Shown here in pieces: positions 19,204 to 28,984 of a DNA stretch of 40,134 nt. The stretch comes from Chloroflexota bacterium (GTDB taxonomy: Bacteria > Chloroflexota > Dehalococcoidia > Lucifugimonadales > Lucifugimonadaceae). A program made the translations under genes and the position numbers. The notes beneath the pieces were generated by a model. The model ran no database searches. It worked only from the letters and a program-made list of their open reading frames with translations, and had not been told where the DNA came from. The first letter of the stretch is position 1; each line of letters opens with the position of its first letter. The stretch spans positions 9,019 to 49,152 of the forward strand of contig PBLC01000005.1 in assembly GCA_002721675.1 (NCBI GenBank), given 5' to 3'.

Positions 19204-22200
19204 TAAAAGAATATTAGTTATAGGATCTGGCCCTATTGTAATTGGGCAAGCTGCAGAATTTGATTATGCAGGAACACAGGCTTGCAAATCTTTAAAAGAA
19301 GAAGGGTGTTATGTTATTTTAGTTAATTCAAATCCCGCAACCATAATGACGGACGTCGATACCGCAGATAAAGTTTATGTTGAGCCATTAACAATTGAAA
19401 TTATTGAAAAAATAATTATTAAAGAAAAACCTGATGGCATACTTGGTACTTTAGGTGGTCAAACTGGACTTAATCTTGTCAAAGACCTATATGATAAAAA
19501 AATACTTGAAAAACACAGCGTAGAGGTTCTTGGTACTTCAGTTGAATCGATTAATAAAGCTGAAGATAGATTACTTTTCAGGAATCTAATGGATGAACTT
19601 GGCGAACCCGTCCCTCCAAGTTTTAGTTGCAATACTGTTGATGAGGCAATTGATGCGGCAAAAAATATAAGTTACCCAGTAATAGTTAGGCCTGCCTTTA
19701 CTCTAGGAGGAACTGGAGGAGGTGTTGCCTATAATGATAATGAATTAAAGGAAATATCATATTCTGGAATAAATGCTAGTATGGTTGGTCAAATACTTGT
19801 TGAGAAATGTTTAGTGGGATGGAAAGAGGTTGAATATGAAGTGATTAGAGATTCAGATGATAATGCAATCACTGTTTGTAATATGGAAAATTTTGATCCG
19901 ATGGGTGTTCATACAGGAGATTCGATTGTTGTGGCTCCAAGTCAAACTTTAAGTGACAAGGATTATCAAGAATTAAGAACCTCATCGTTAAATATAATTA
20001 AAGGGCTCAAAATTGAAGGAGGCTGTAACGTTCAATTGGCTTTTAGACCTTATGATTCAAAAGATTATAAAGGCCCTAATTATTACGTAATTGAAGTTAA
20101 TCCAAGAGTTAGCAGATCTTCTGCTTTGGCTTCAAAAGCAACAGGATACCCTATAGCAAGAGTAGCAGCAAAAATTGCGCTTGGAAAAAAATTAGATGAA
20201 ATTAGTAATCAGGTAACAGGAGTTACAACGTCTGCTTTTGAACCTGCATTAGATTATTGTGTTGTAAAAATTCCAAGATGGCCATTCGATAAATTTGAAA
20301 AAGGTGACAGAAAAATAGGAACCCAAATGAAAGCGACTGGGGAAGTAATGTCTATTGAAAGAAATTTTGAAAGTGCTCTATTAAAAGCAGTGAGAGCTTT
20401 AGATATTTCCAATATTTCTCATTTAAATGACAAATCTGTTATTGCTAATGATGTATCTGACCTTCTGCCAGATGACACAAGATTATTTAAAATTTTGAAG
20501 CTTTTAAGAAAAGGAACTGAATTAGAAGAGATTTATAATTTTACAAAGATTGATAAATGGTTCTTAGTAAAACTAAAGAAGATTATAGACCAAGAAAAAA
20601 AATTAAGTAATGCAAAAGAAATTGACAAGGATATATTAAAAACTTCAAAAAAAATTGGTTTTTCTGATGAGAGTATTTCATTGTTAACTAAAAAAAGTGT
20701 TGAAGACATAAGATTGCTAAGGAAAAAATGGTCAATTTTACCAACTTATAAAATGGTAGATACATGTGCATCTGAATTTGAAGCATTAACACCTTATTAC
20801 TATTCAACTTATGAGACTGAAAATGAAGCTGTTCCAGATAAAACTAATAAAGCAGTCGTTCTTGGAAGTGGTCCAATTAGAATTGGGCAAGGTATAGAAT
20901 TTGATTACTGTTCTGTTCATGCTGCATGGTCCCTTCAAAAAAGAAAAATAGACTCAATTTTTATAAATTCAAACCCAGAAACTGTATCAACAGATTTTGA
21001 CACCTCAGATAGATTATATTTTGAACCAATTGACCAAGAATCAGTATTTGATATTTTGGAAAATGAAGAAACGACCAATTCATTTCCATCAACAATTGTT
21101 CAATTTGGCGGCCAAACAGCAATAAATTTAACTAAAGAATTAGAAAAAATTAACTATCCTATTTTAGGAACTTCTGCAAAATCAACTGAACTTGCATCTG
21201 ATAGAGGATATTTTGAAGAACTTACATCAAAAATTGGTGTTCCTCAGCCACCGGCAGGAACCTCTTTGAATTTTCAAGAAGCAAAAATAATTGCTGACAG
21301 AATAAAATATCCAGTTATTGTCAGACCAAGTTTTGTTTTAGGTGGCATGGCAATGAATATTATTGATAATGAGAATGACTTAGAAAGTTATTTTAAAGAA
21401 CATGATTTTTCTAATTTGATTAACCCTGAAATTTTAATTGATAAATATATAGAGGGCATTGAATTAGAAATTGATGCTGTTTCTGACGGAAAAGACATTT
21501 TAATTCCCGGAATAATGTTGCACTTAGAAAAGGCTGGTGTTCATAGTGGTGATTCTGTGGCAGTTTATCCAGCTAAAGGAATTACAGAGCAAGAAAAAGA
21601 AGTGATTCTAGAATATTCGAAAAAAATTGCACAAGAAATAAATATTGTAGGTTTAATGAATATTCAGTTTATTTTAGATAGAAGTGGTAAAGATCCTAAA
21701 GTTTACGTAATTGAAGTTAATCCTAGATCAAGTAGGACAGTTCCATTTATATCAAAAGCTACAGGAGTTCCGATGATTGATTTAGCAGTGGGTTGTATGC
21801 AGGGCGAAAAACTTATTGATTCAAAATTTGGAACTGGTGTTTATAAAGAAAGAAATATTACAGCTGTGAAAGCTCCTGTTTTTTCAATGTCAAAATTAAC
21901 TGATGTTGATACATTTCTAGGGCCAGAAATGAAATCAACAGGCGAAGTAATGGGAATGTCAGATAGTTATGAAGAAGCACTCTCTAAGGCTTTTATTAGT
22001 TCAGGTCTTTATATTCCAAAAAAAGGGTCCGTGTTACTTAGTATTGCTGATAAAGACAAAAAGATTAGTGAGAGTCTTATAAAATTAATTAATGAAAGAG
22101 GGTATAAAATGGTTGCTACTCCTGGGACTGCAAAATTGATTAATTCACTTGGATTTAAGGCTGAAATAATTGAAAAAAGACTAGATAAAAATCCAAATGT

Positions 22201-22417
22201 TTTGGATATGATTAAAGCAACAAAAGTTATTGCTGTTGTTAATACTGTTACTGGAGACAGAAAAACATTACAAGATGGCTTTAGAATTAGAAGAGCTGCT
22301 ACTGAAAGAAAATTGCCTTGCTTTACTTCTTTAGATACTGCAAAAGCAGTTTTTGGAGATAAAGTTTTAGAAGAAAATCTTAAGGTAAATTCTCTGGATG
22401 AATATCTAGCCTTTTAA
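19193..22417 (+). CDS. carB: Carbamoyl-phosphate synthase large subunit
   Basis: 1074 aa; ILVIGSGPIVIGQAAEFDYAGTQACKSLKEEG, two ATP-grasp halves, VLGSGPIRIGQGIEFDYCSVHA, C-terminal MGS-like domain. Confidence 0.97.
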   Translation: MKNNKRILVIGSGPIVIGQAAEFDYAGTQACKSLKEEGCYVILVNSNPATIMTDVDTADKVYVEPLTIEIIEKIIIKEKPDGILGTLGGQTGLNLVKDLYDKKILEKHSVEVLGTSVESINKAEDRLLFRNLMDELGEPVPPSFSCNTVDEAIDAAKNISYPVIVRPAFTLGGTGGGVAYNDNELKEISYSGINASMVGQILVEKCLVGWKEVEYEVIRDSDDNAITVCNMENFDPMGVHTGDSIVVAPSQTLSDKDYQELRTSSLNIIKGLKIEGGCNVQLAFRPYDSKDYKGPNYYVIEVNPRVSRSSALASKATGYPIARVAAKIALGKKLDEISNQVTGVTTSAFEPALDYCVVKIPRWPFDKFEKGDRKIGTQMKATGEVMSIERNFESALLKAVRALDISNISHLNDKSVIANDVSDLLPDDTRLFKILKLLRKGTELEEIYNFTKIDKWFLVKLKKIIDQEKKLSNAKEIDKDILKTSKKIGFSDESISLLTKKSVEDIRLLRKKWSILPTYKMVDTCASEFEALTPYYYSTYETENEAVPDKTNKAVVLGSGPIRIGQGIEFDYCSVHAAWSLQKRKIDSIFINSNPETVSTDFDTSDRLYFEPIDQESVFDILENEETTNSFPSTIVQFGGQTAINLTKELEKINYPILGTSAKSTELASDRGYFEELTSKIGVPQPPAGTSLNFQEAKIIADRIKYPVIVRPSFVLGGMAMNIIDNENDLESYFKEHDFSNLINPEILIDKYIEGIELEIDAVSDGKDILIPGIMLHLEKAGVHSGDSVAVYPAKGITEQEKEVILEYSKKIAQEINIVGLMNIQFILDRSGKDPKVYVIEVNPRSSRTVPFISKATGVPMIDLAVGCMQGEKLIDSKFGTGVYKERNITAVKAPVFSMSKLTDVDTFLGPEMKSTGEVMGMSDSYEEALSKAFISSGLYIPKKGSVLLSIADKDKKISESLIKLINERGYKMVATPGTAKLINSLGFKAEIIEKRLDKNPNVLDMIKATKVIAVVNTVTGDRKTLQDGFRIRRAATERKLPCFTSLDTAKAVFGDKVLEENLKVNSLDEYLAF

Positions 22418-23230
22418 GGCAACGATTGATAGCCATTTCCTATCTAAAGTTTTGATATTAAGTTCTTTAAATAAGGATGAAACTGTCTCTTGAAGAACTT
22501 TTTTGCCAATGTCTAATGGAATTCCGGGCAATACACCCTCAATCCAATCCTTGAAACTGCTTATTTCATACCAACCATCAAGAGGCACGTTTACATTTTC
22601 TATTTCCTTCTCCACTATTTTAAATCCACTTTTATTGAGTAATTCTTCATAATTTTCAGGAGTTAACTGTATTCTAGATTGAACTTTATCTCTGATAGGT
22701 TTTAAATCATACTCTTTTTTGAGCAATCTTAAACTCTTCATCATCCATTTTCTTAGGAATAATTCTGTTTCCTTTGGATGAGACCCTAAAAAGAAAGAGG
22801 TATTAAAAGCCAATTTGCCTCCATCTTTTAATCCATTTCCAATATGTTTAAGTACTTCTTCTTTTTCTGGAACATAGTGTATGGAATTGCAATATACAAC
22901 AGTATCTACCTTTTCCTTTAAATTTTCATGTAAATTTTGTGCTTCTGATTGAATATAATTTATGATGACATCTTTTCTATCACTAAATCTTTTTAGAGCT
23001 AGAGATATAGCTGTAGAAGAACTATCAACAGCATAAATAGCAATTTTACTCACATCTTTAACTTTACTTAAAATCATTTCAGTAATACCGCCATTTCCAC
23101 AGCCTAAATCTAGTATTTTGGTACTACTATTTATATCTGCAAGATCTAACAAATTTGAGTTTACAGTTCTGTAAAATTCTAAGTTAGAAAAACTATCAAA
23201 ATTGAATTTTTTTGCTTCATCCATTTTCAT
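22406..23230 (-). CDS. SAM-dependent methyltransferase (class I)
   Basis: TKILDLGCGNGGITEMIL (motif I), VDTVVYCNSIHYVPEKEEVLKHIGNGLKDGGKLAFNTS. Likely start MKMDEAKK at 23230 rather than 23245. Confidence 0.85.
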   Translation of the reverse strand: MKMDEAKKFNFDSFSNLEFYRTVNSNLLDLADINSSTKILDLGCGNGGITEMILSKVKDVSKIAIYAVDSSSTAISLALKRFSDRKDVIINYIQSEAQNLHENLKEKVDTVVYCNSIHYVPEKEEVLKHIGNGLKDGGKLAFNTSFFLGSHPKETELFLRKWMMKSLRLLKKEYDLKPIRDKVQSRIQLTPENYEELLNKSGFKIVEKEIENVNVPLDGWYEISSFKDWIEGVLPGIPLDIGKKVLQETVSSLFKELNIKTLDRKWLSIVALKG

Positions 23231-23294
23231 AAATAAATTATACACTAAGATATCAATATCTAAAAAATATTAATATAATTAGATTAGGTAATAA

Positions 23295-24089
23295 ATGAAT
23301 GAGTTAAATTATAATTCAAATAGAATATTTTTATTATTATTTATTATTTTCCCCTTTCTATTAAATAGTTGTTTTAACCCCGACGATGGCCAAGAACTTA
23401 ATATATTTGCAGCCGCTTCATTAAGTGAACCGTTTAACGCGATAAAAGATGGATATAAAGAATCTATTAATATTGATTATGATGGATCTTTTTCTTTGAT
23501 TAATAAGATTAATTTAGGCGCAACCCCAGATATAGTTATAATTGCTGGATTGGAAAATATAGAGTTAATAAATCAGAATTTTATTGAGATAAGTTCAATT
23601 AGGCCTTTAATAAAGAATGAATTGGTTTTGCTTCATAAGAATAAACTTGGTAATTCTTTATCTTTAAGTGAAGTATGTTTAAATCAAGATATTATATTTG
23701 GAGTTGCGGATCCTTTCCTTGCCCCTCTCGGTAAACAATCGAATCTTGCTATGAATAAATATGAAGACTGTAAGAAAATTATGGCTGAAGGTAATATTAG
23801 AATTTCTAGCAATGCGAGGGCATTAATTAGTGCATTGAATTATGGACACCTGGACGCAGCCATAATTTATAAATCTGATTATATAAATAGTATTGGTAAT
23901 AATAATTCGTTTAGAATATCTGAAGAAAATTTTAATGAAATAATTTATTATCCAGTCTTAATAATGAGTAACGATAACGATAATAAATTATCTATGAAAG
24001 AAAATTTTGTTAAACACTTGTTTTCTGATGATACTAAAGAATTATTTGATAGATTTGGATTTGAAATGGTGACAAATGATATTAAATGA
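23295..24089 (+). CDS. modA: Molybdate-type ABC transporter substrate-binding lipoprotein (ModA-like)
   Basis: Lipobox LLNSC; LNIFAAASLSEPFNAIKDGYKESINIDYDGSFSLINKINLGATPDIVIIA; FGVADPFLAPLGKQSNLAMNKY; typical ModA architecture. Confidence 0.82.
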   Translation: MNELNYNSNRIFLLLFIIFPFLLNSCFNPDDGQELNIFAAASLSEPFNAIKDGYKESINIDYDGSFSLINKINLGATPDIVIIAGLENIELINQNFIEISSIRPLIKNELVLLHKNKLGNSLSLSEVCLNQDIIFGVADPFLAPLGKQSNLAMNKYEDCKKIMAEGNIRISSNARALISALNYGHLDAAIIYKSDYINSIGNNNSFRISEENFNEIIYYPVLIMSNDNDNKLSMKENFVKHLFSDDTKELFDRFGFEMVTNDIK

Positions 24090-24744
24090 TCTTGAATTAG
24101 TAGTTTTTTCAATTCGAGGAGCTTTAGTAGCTACAGTAATTGCTGGCTTGGTCGCATTGCCAGTCGCTTATATTCTTGAATTTAAAAAATTTTGGTGGAA
24201 GCCTATATTGGAAGTTTTATCTATCCTTCCATTAGGTGTACCACCAGTAATAATTGGATATTTACTATTAGTAATGTTAAGCCCAAAATATTTTTTTGGT
24301 TCATTCATTTATTCCATTATTGGAAGCAGTTTAGTTTTTACTTGGATAGCAGGCTCGTTAGCAGCAGCAATAGTATCATTCCCTCTTATAGTAAGATCAT
24401 TCCAATTAGGATTTTCTAGCGTAGATAATAATTTAATAAACACTGCTAAAAGTTTAGGTTTATCATTCCCTTATATATTTACCAAAATAATCTATCCCCT
24501 TTCAAAAAAAGGAATATTTGCTGGCTTATTAATCTGTTTTGCAAGAAGTATTTCTGAATTTGGTGCTACTATTGTTGTTTCAGGAAATATGCCTGGAAAG
24601 ACTCAAAATATTTCTACCGCAATATATACTTCCATTTCATCTTCAGATAATAGTTCGGTGATAAGGCTATCGATTTATTCCATTTTGATGGCTATATTAT
24701 CAATAACAGTTCATAATATATTGGTAAATAGAAAATCGAAATGA
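24076..24744 (+). CDS. modB: Molybdate-type ABC transporter permease (ModB-like)
   Basis: Multi-TM protein with EAA-loop-like INTAKSLGLSFPYIFTKIIYPLSKKGIFAGLLICFARSISEFGATIVVSGNMPGKTQNISTAIYT, characteristic of ModB. Confidence 0.88.
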   Translation: MILNDLELVVFSIRGALVATVIAGLVALPVAYILEFKKFWWKPILEVLSILPLGVPPVIIGYLLLVMLSPKYFFGSFIYSIIGSSLVFTWIAGSLAAAIVSFPLIVRSFQLGFSSVDNNLINTAKSLGLSFPYIFTKIIYPLSKKGIFAGLLICFARSISEFGATIVVSGNMPGKTQNISTAIYTSISSSDNSSVIRLSIYSILMAILSITVHNILVNRKSK

Positions 24745-25550
24745 ATTTAAATTGGGTAGAAAAGTTAGAAAAACTTAATCAGGAATTTGTAGTTTGCGTA
24801 GGTGTTGATCCAATTTATGAAAAAATTAGAGAATTAAAATTTAACAGCATATATGAATGGTGCGAGTTTTTAATAGAACATACATCAGAAAAAGCAAATG
24901 TTTATAAATTTCAAATGGCTTATTTCGAAAAATCTGGAATTGAAGGCCTTGAAGATCTAAAGAAGATAATAGATTATTTAAAATCAAATTTCCCTGAGAA
25001 AATTATCATTGGTGATGGTAAAAGATCTGATATTGGGTCTACTGCAAATGCTTATGCTGAGGCGATGTATTCATATTGGAAATTTGATGTTGTAACTATT
25101 AACCCGTATATGGGTTCTGATTCAATAATACCTTTTTCTGAAAAAGAGGGAGCGCTAGTCATATGCAAGACCTCCAATCCTAGTTCAGGCGAGATACAAA
25201 ACTTAATTGTTGATAATGGCCAAAAAGTTTATAAAAAAGTATTAGAGATTGTTGAAAAGAACAATGAGGGGAATAATTTAGGTTTAGTAGTGGGTGCTAC
25301 TTTTCCAAAAGAGTTAACAGAAATTAGAGAAATGAATAGCCAAATCCCAATATTGATTCCGGGGTTAGGATTTCAAGGGGGAGATTTAAAAAAGACCATA
25401 AATTCAGCAAAAGGGGATGGGATAAATATTATAAACTCATCAAGAGGGATAAGCTTCCCAAGTGAAACTTTTAATTCATCGCAACAGTATCAAGATTTTA
25501 TAATAAAATCTTTGAATGATTTTGTAATTTCTGTCGGTGAACATGTTTGA
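24741..25550 (+). CDS. pyrF: Orotidine-5'-phosphate decarboxylase (type 2)
   Basis: FVVCVGVDPIYEKIRE, IIGDGKRSDIGSTANAYAEAMY (DxKxxDI-type motif), TINPYMGSDSIIPF, ILIPGLGFQGGD. ATGA overlap with modB. Confidence 0.93.
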   Translation: MNLNWVEKLEKLNQEFVVCVGVDPIYEKIRELKFNSIYEWCEFLIEHTSEKANVYKFQMAYFEKSGIEGLEDLKKIIDYLKSNFPEKIIIGDGKRSDIGSTANAYAEAMYSYWKFDVVTINPYMGSDSIIPFSEKEGALVICKTSNPSSGEIQNLIVDNGQKVYKKVLEIVEKNNEGNNLGLVVGATFPKELTEIREMNSQIPILIPGLGFQGGDLKKTINSAKGDGINIINSSRGISFPSETFNSSQQYQDFIIKSLNDFVISVGEHV

Positions 25551-25592
25551 CATAGCACTTATCCTGAATAAACTTGAAATAGGAGTAGTTAA

Positions 25593-26129
25593 ATGGAAGA
25601 GTTAAGCATAGATAGTATTAGAGTTAGTCTTTCGAATTATCAAAGAGTTGTAATTCTTAAATTGAAATCTAAAGAAATGTTTATCCCAATTTGGGTTGGG
25701 CCCAGCGAAGCTGATGCAATCGCAATAAAACTTCAGAAAGTTTCTCTGCCTAGGCCTTTAACTCATGATTTAGTTATTTCTTTACTTGATTCACTTTCAG
25801 TATCTGTAGAATATGTATTAATTGAATCCATGAAAGAAGAAACATTTTTTGCAAAAGTTGCAATAAAAAGTAATGACAAAATTATTATGATTGATTCAAG
25901 AGCATCAGATGCAATTGCTCTTGCTGTAAGGGTATCATGCCCTATATATGCCAATGATGATGTTGTTGAAAAAGTATCCGTTTCTTTAGATCATGACAAT
26001 CAGACTGTTAACAAAAAAAATAAAGAAAATATCGAATCTAGCAGTATGGATTACAAACAAGAAACTGACCTAAGCCAATTTGTTGATTTTATCGATACTC
26101 TCGATTTAGAAAGTTTGGGAGATAATTAG
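25593..26129 (+). CDS. Bifunctional nuclease (BFN/DUF151) domain protein
   Basis: VVILKLKSKEMFIPIWVGPSEADAIAIKLQ, RPLTHDLVISLLDSL, IDSRASDAIALAVRVSCPIYANDDVVEK: DUF151 signatures. Confidence 0.9.
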   Translation: MEELSIDSIRVSLSNYQRVVILKLKSKEMFIPIWVGPSEADAIAIKLQKVSLPRPLTHDLVISLLDSLSVSVEYVLIESMKEETFFAKVAIKSNDKIIMIDSRASDAIALAVRVSCPIYANDDVVEKVSVSLDHDNQTVNKKNKENIESSSMDYKQETDLSQFVDFIDTLDLESLGDN

Positions 26130-26240
26130 TTTCATTAGTAAAGATCGCTTAAATAAATTTCTCTTGTCTTGCAAAATTCAATATGTTAGATTTATGATGG
26201 TTCATTTCTTGAAAAGAAATATTAAAGAATCGGCTTAATT

Positions 26241-26462
26241 ATGAAAAAGAATTTCATAATTTTTGGAAAAATAACTGGCCTCGGGTGGTTTGTTGTAATT
26301 ATAACTATAGGTTTAGTTTTGGTGGGAAGATGGATTGGGAGTTTTATTGGTTCGCCCATCCTTTTTGCATCAATTGGAGGCTTAATTGGAATAGTGGTTT
26401 CTTATTTAGGTATAAGATCAAGCATTAGGGAAATACTAAATAATAATGGAAGAGATAAATGA
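26241..26462 (+). CDS. Small membrane protein, AtpI/AtpZ-like
   Basis: 73 aa with two hydrophobic helices, GxxxGxxLG-type motifs, immediately upstream of atpB. Confidence 0.65.
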   Translation: MKKNFIIFGKITGLGWFVVIITIGLVLVGRWIGSFIGSPILFASIGGLIGIVVSYLGIRSSIREILNNNGRDK

Positions 26463-27607
26463 ATAAATCAATAATATTGCCCTTCTTTATTATTTTATTT
26501 ATTACTTCTATATTAGGTGGCGCAATTGGCGGCGCTTTCCCATTCGGCGGTTTTTTTCAAAGTCCGATCGCTCACATACAATTACCTGCTGAAAAAATTC
26601 CAGGATTAGGCGTTTTTAATACATCTTTAACTCTCTGGATAGGTATGATTATTTTAATGACATTTGTATTGTTGGCAACAAGAAATATGAAAAATGTGCC
26701 TGATGGTAGACTTCAAAATATAGCCGAAGTGATTGTTGAGTTCTTTGTTAATTTGGCTCAAACTATATCTGGAAGTGAAAAAGGTAGAAGATTTGTTCCC
26801 TTAGTGCTTTCAATATTTTTGTGTGTAGTTGTTTCAAATTGGGTTGGAGTTTTGCCAGGCGTAGGTACTGTAGGAATAGTAGAATCTGCTGAAGTTGTTT
26901 ATTCGCATAAAGAACATAAAGTTGATTCATGTCACAGTTCAGATCATAGTTCAGATCATGGTTCAGATCACAAAGACTTTAATTGCAAAGAAGCTTTAAA
27001 AGAGCATTTAGTTGTTTTCGAAAGTATTCCAGGTACTGGCATAAAATATCTACCTCCTGGAAGAGGTGAATCCAAAGTAGAAAAAGGTGGAGGCGTAGTG
27101 TTGGTAGAAGATGTTATCCATAGTCATAGTAAATTAGAAAGCAAGACATATGATCAAAAGCATGAGAAGCCACTTTCTTCAAACCTAGAAGGAAAGTATG
27201 CGGGTAGGTTATTGCCGCTACTTAGAGGTGCAAATACTGATCTTAATACTACTCTTGCAATCGCGATTGTAGCTATGGTAGCAGTTCAGTTTTGGGGTAT
27301 TAGTGCATTAGGTATAAGAAAATATGGAGGTAAATTTTTTAACTTTTCTTCACCTATAATGCTTTTCGTTGGCTTGCTTGAATTTATAGCAGAATTAGCA
27401 AGAGTTGTAAGTTTTACCTTTAGATTATTTGGAAACATGTTTGCTGGAGAAGTTCTGCTTGTCGCAATGATGTTCTTGTTGCCATTTATTGGTATTATTC
27501 CATTTATGGGTCTTGAATTATTTGTAGGAGTAATTCAAGCATTTATATTTTCAATACTAACCCTGATTTTTGGTATTACAGCCATATCAGATCACAGTGA
27601 ACATTAA
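26459..27607 (+). CDS. atpB: ATP synthase F0 subunit a
   Basis: LRGANTDLNTTLAIAIVAM, FNFSSPIMLFVGLLEFIAELARVVSFTFRLFGNMFAGEVLL (conserved Arg helix), ELFVGVIQAFIFSILTLIF. Long His-rich insertion before LLPLLRGANTD. Confidence 0.95.
   Translation: MNKSIILPFFIILFITSILGGAIGGAFPFGGFFQSPIAHIQLPAEKIPGLGVFNTSLTLWIGMIILMTFVLLATRNMKNVPDGRLQNIAEVIVEFFVNLAQTISGSEKGRRFVPLVLSIFLCVVVSNWVGVLPGVGTVGIVESAEVVYSHKEHKVDSCHSSDHSSDHGSDHKDFNCKEALKEHLVVFESIPGTGIKYLPPGRGESKVEKGGGVVLVEDVIHSHSKLESKTYDQKHEKPLSSNLEGKYAGRLLPLLRGANTDLNTTLAIAIVAMVAVQFWGISALGIRKYGGKFFNFSSPIMLFVGLLEFIAELARVVSFTFRLFGNMFAGEVLLVAMMFLLPFIGIIPFMGLELFVGVIQAFIFSILTLIFGITAISDHSEH
26936..26971 (+). repeat. 12-nt tandem repeat x3 (agttcagatcat) encoding SSDH-SSDH-GSDH within atpB
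   Basis: agttcagatcat / agttcagatcat / ggttcagatcac read directly from sequence. Confidence 0.95.
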
Positions 27608-27629
27608 ATATGAAAAATAAAATTATTAA

Positions 27630-27917
<288 letters not shown>

Positions 27918-27941
27918 GAAAGGTTAAAAAATAGGAGTATT

Positions 27942-28421
27942 ATGGGTATAAATTTACCAGGTTTAATAACTCAATTAATTAGCTTTGCTATCTTGGTATT
28001 TCTTCTTACAAGGTTTCTTTACAAACCTGTAGTGAAACTTTTAGATGAAAGAGCCGAAAAGATAAAAAAAGGATTGAGCGATGCAGAATCTGCTTCAAAA
28101 GGTGCGGAAGAAGCTGCTAGCAAAATTGAAGAAGAACTTTCTCAAGCCAGATTAGAAGGCAAGAAATTGATTGAGGCTGCTAGAGATGCTTCGAATAGAT
28201 TAAGAGAGGATGAAAAAGAGAAAATAACTTCTGAAATTTCTCAGATGATGGATAAGGCAAAAAAGGAAATTAATAGTGAACGAGATAGTGCGATTCTCGA
28301 ATTAAAAAATAGATTTGGAGAATTAGTAGTAGATGCGGCGGGCAAAGTAATTGAAAAAGAAATTGACGAAAAATCTCATTCTGAATTAATTAAGAAAGCT
28401 TTGGAGGAGAAGTCACTTTGA
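27942..28421 (+). CDS. atpF: ATP synthase F0 subunit b
   Basis: LPGLITQLISFAILVFLLTRFLYKPVVKLLDERAEKIKKGLSDAESA; coiled-coil tail; position in operon. Confidence 0.94.
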   Translation: MGINLPGLITQLISFAILVFLLTRFLYKPVVKLLDERAEKIKKGLSDAESASKGAEEAASKIEEELSQARLEGKKLIEAARDASNRLREDEKEKITSEISQMMDKAKKEINSERDSAILELKNRFGELVVDAAGKVIEKEIDEKSHSELIKKALEEKSL

Positions 28422-28435
28422 TTAGGTAACAGTTT

Positions 28436-28966
28436 ATGAAAAATTCTTCGACAACAAATAGGTATTCTGACGCAATTTTTGAAATTGCTAGAGAGGATGG
28501 GGAATTAGATTCTTGGAAAAATTTCTTAGAGGATTTAACTGATGTATTTAGTGACTCTGGGACAGTTGATTTTTTTCAAGATCCGAAGATTAGTAATAAA
28601 GATAAACTCAAATTGATCAGCAATTCAGAAATCAAATCCAATAGTCGTCAGTTAAATTTTTTAAGAATAATTGTAGAAAAAGGGAATGTATATCTTTTTG
28701 ATTCTATACTTATAAGATTTAATAAACTTGTTGATAGTTTTAATGGGATAAAAAGAGCAGATGTTATTACCGCTTTTAAACTCGAGCAAGAAGAATTGGA
28801 TAAAATTAATGAAAAACTAAGCGATTTAGTTGGATCTAAAGTTGTGAGTGTTAACTCGGTTGACAAGACTATCTTAGGAGGTTTTGTAGCCAAGTTTGAT
28901 GACCAAATGTTAGATATGAGTACTAAAGGAAAATTAAATAGATTAAAGGAATCAATTATTGATTAA
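28436..28966 (+). CDS. atpH: ATP synthase F1 subunit delta
   Basis: NRYSDAIFEIAREDGELDSWKNFLEDL ... VNSVDKTILGGFVAKFDDQMLDMSTKGKLNRLKESI: OSCP/delta signature. Confidence 0.93.
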   Translation: MKNSSTTNRYSDAIFEIAREDGELDSWKNFLEDLTDVFSDSGTVDFFQDPKISNKDKLKLISNSEIKSNSRQLNFLRIIVEKGNVYLFDSILIRFNKLVDSFNGIKRADVITAFKLEQEELDKINEKLSDLVGSKVVSVNSVDKTILGGFVAKFDDQMLDMSTKGKLNRLKESIID

Positions 28967-28984
28967 TTAGATTTAGGAGAAAAA

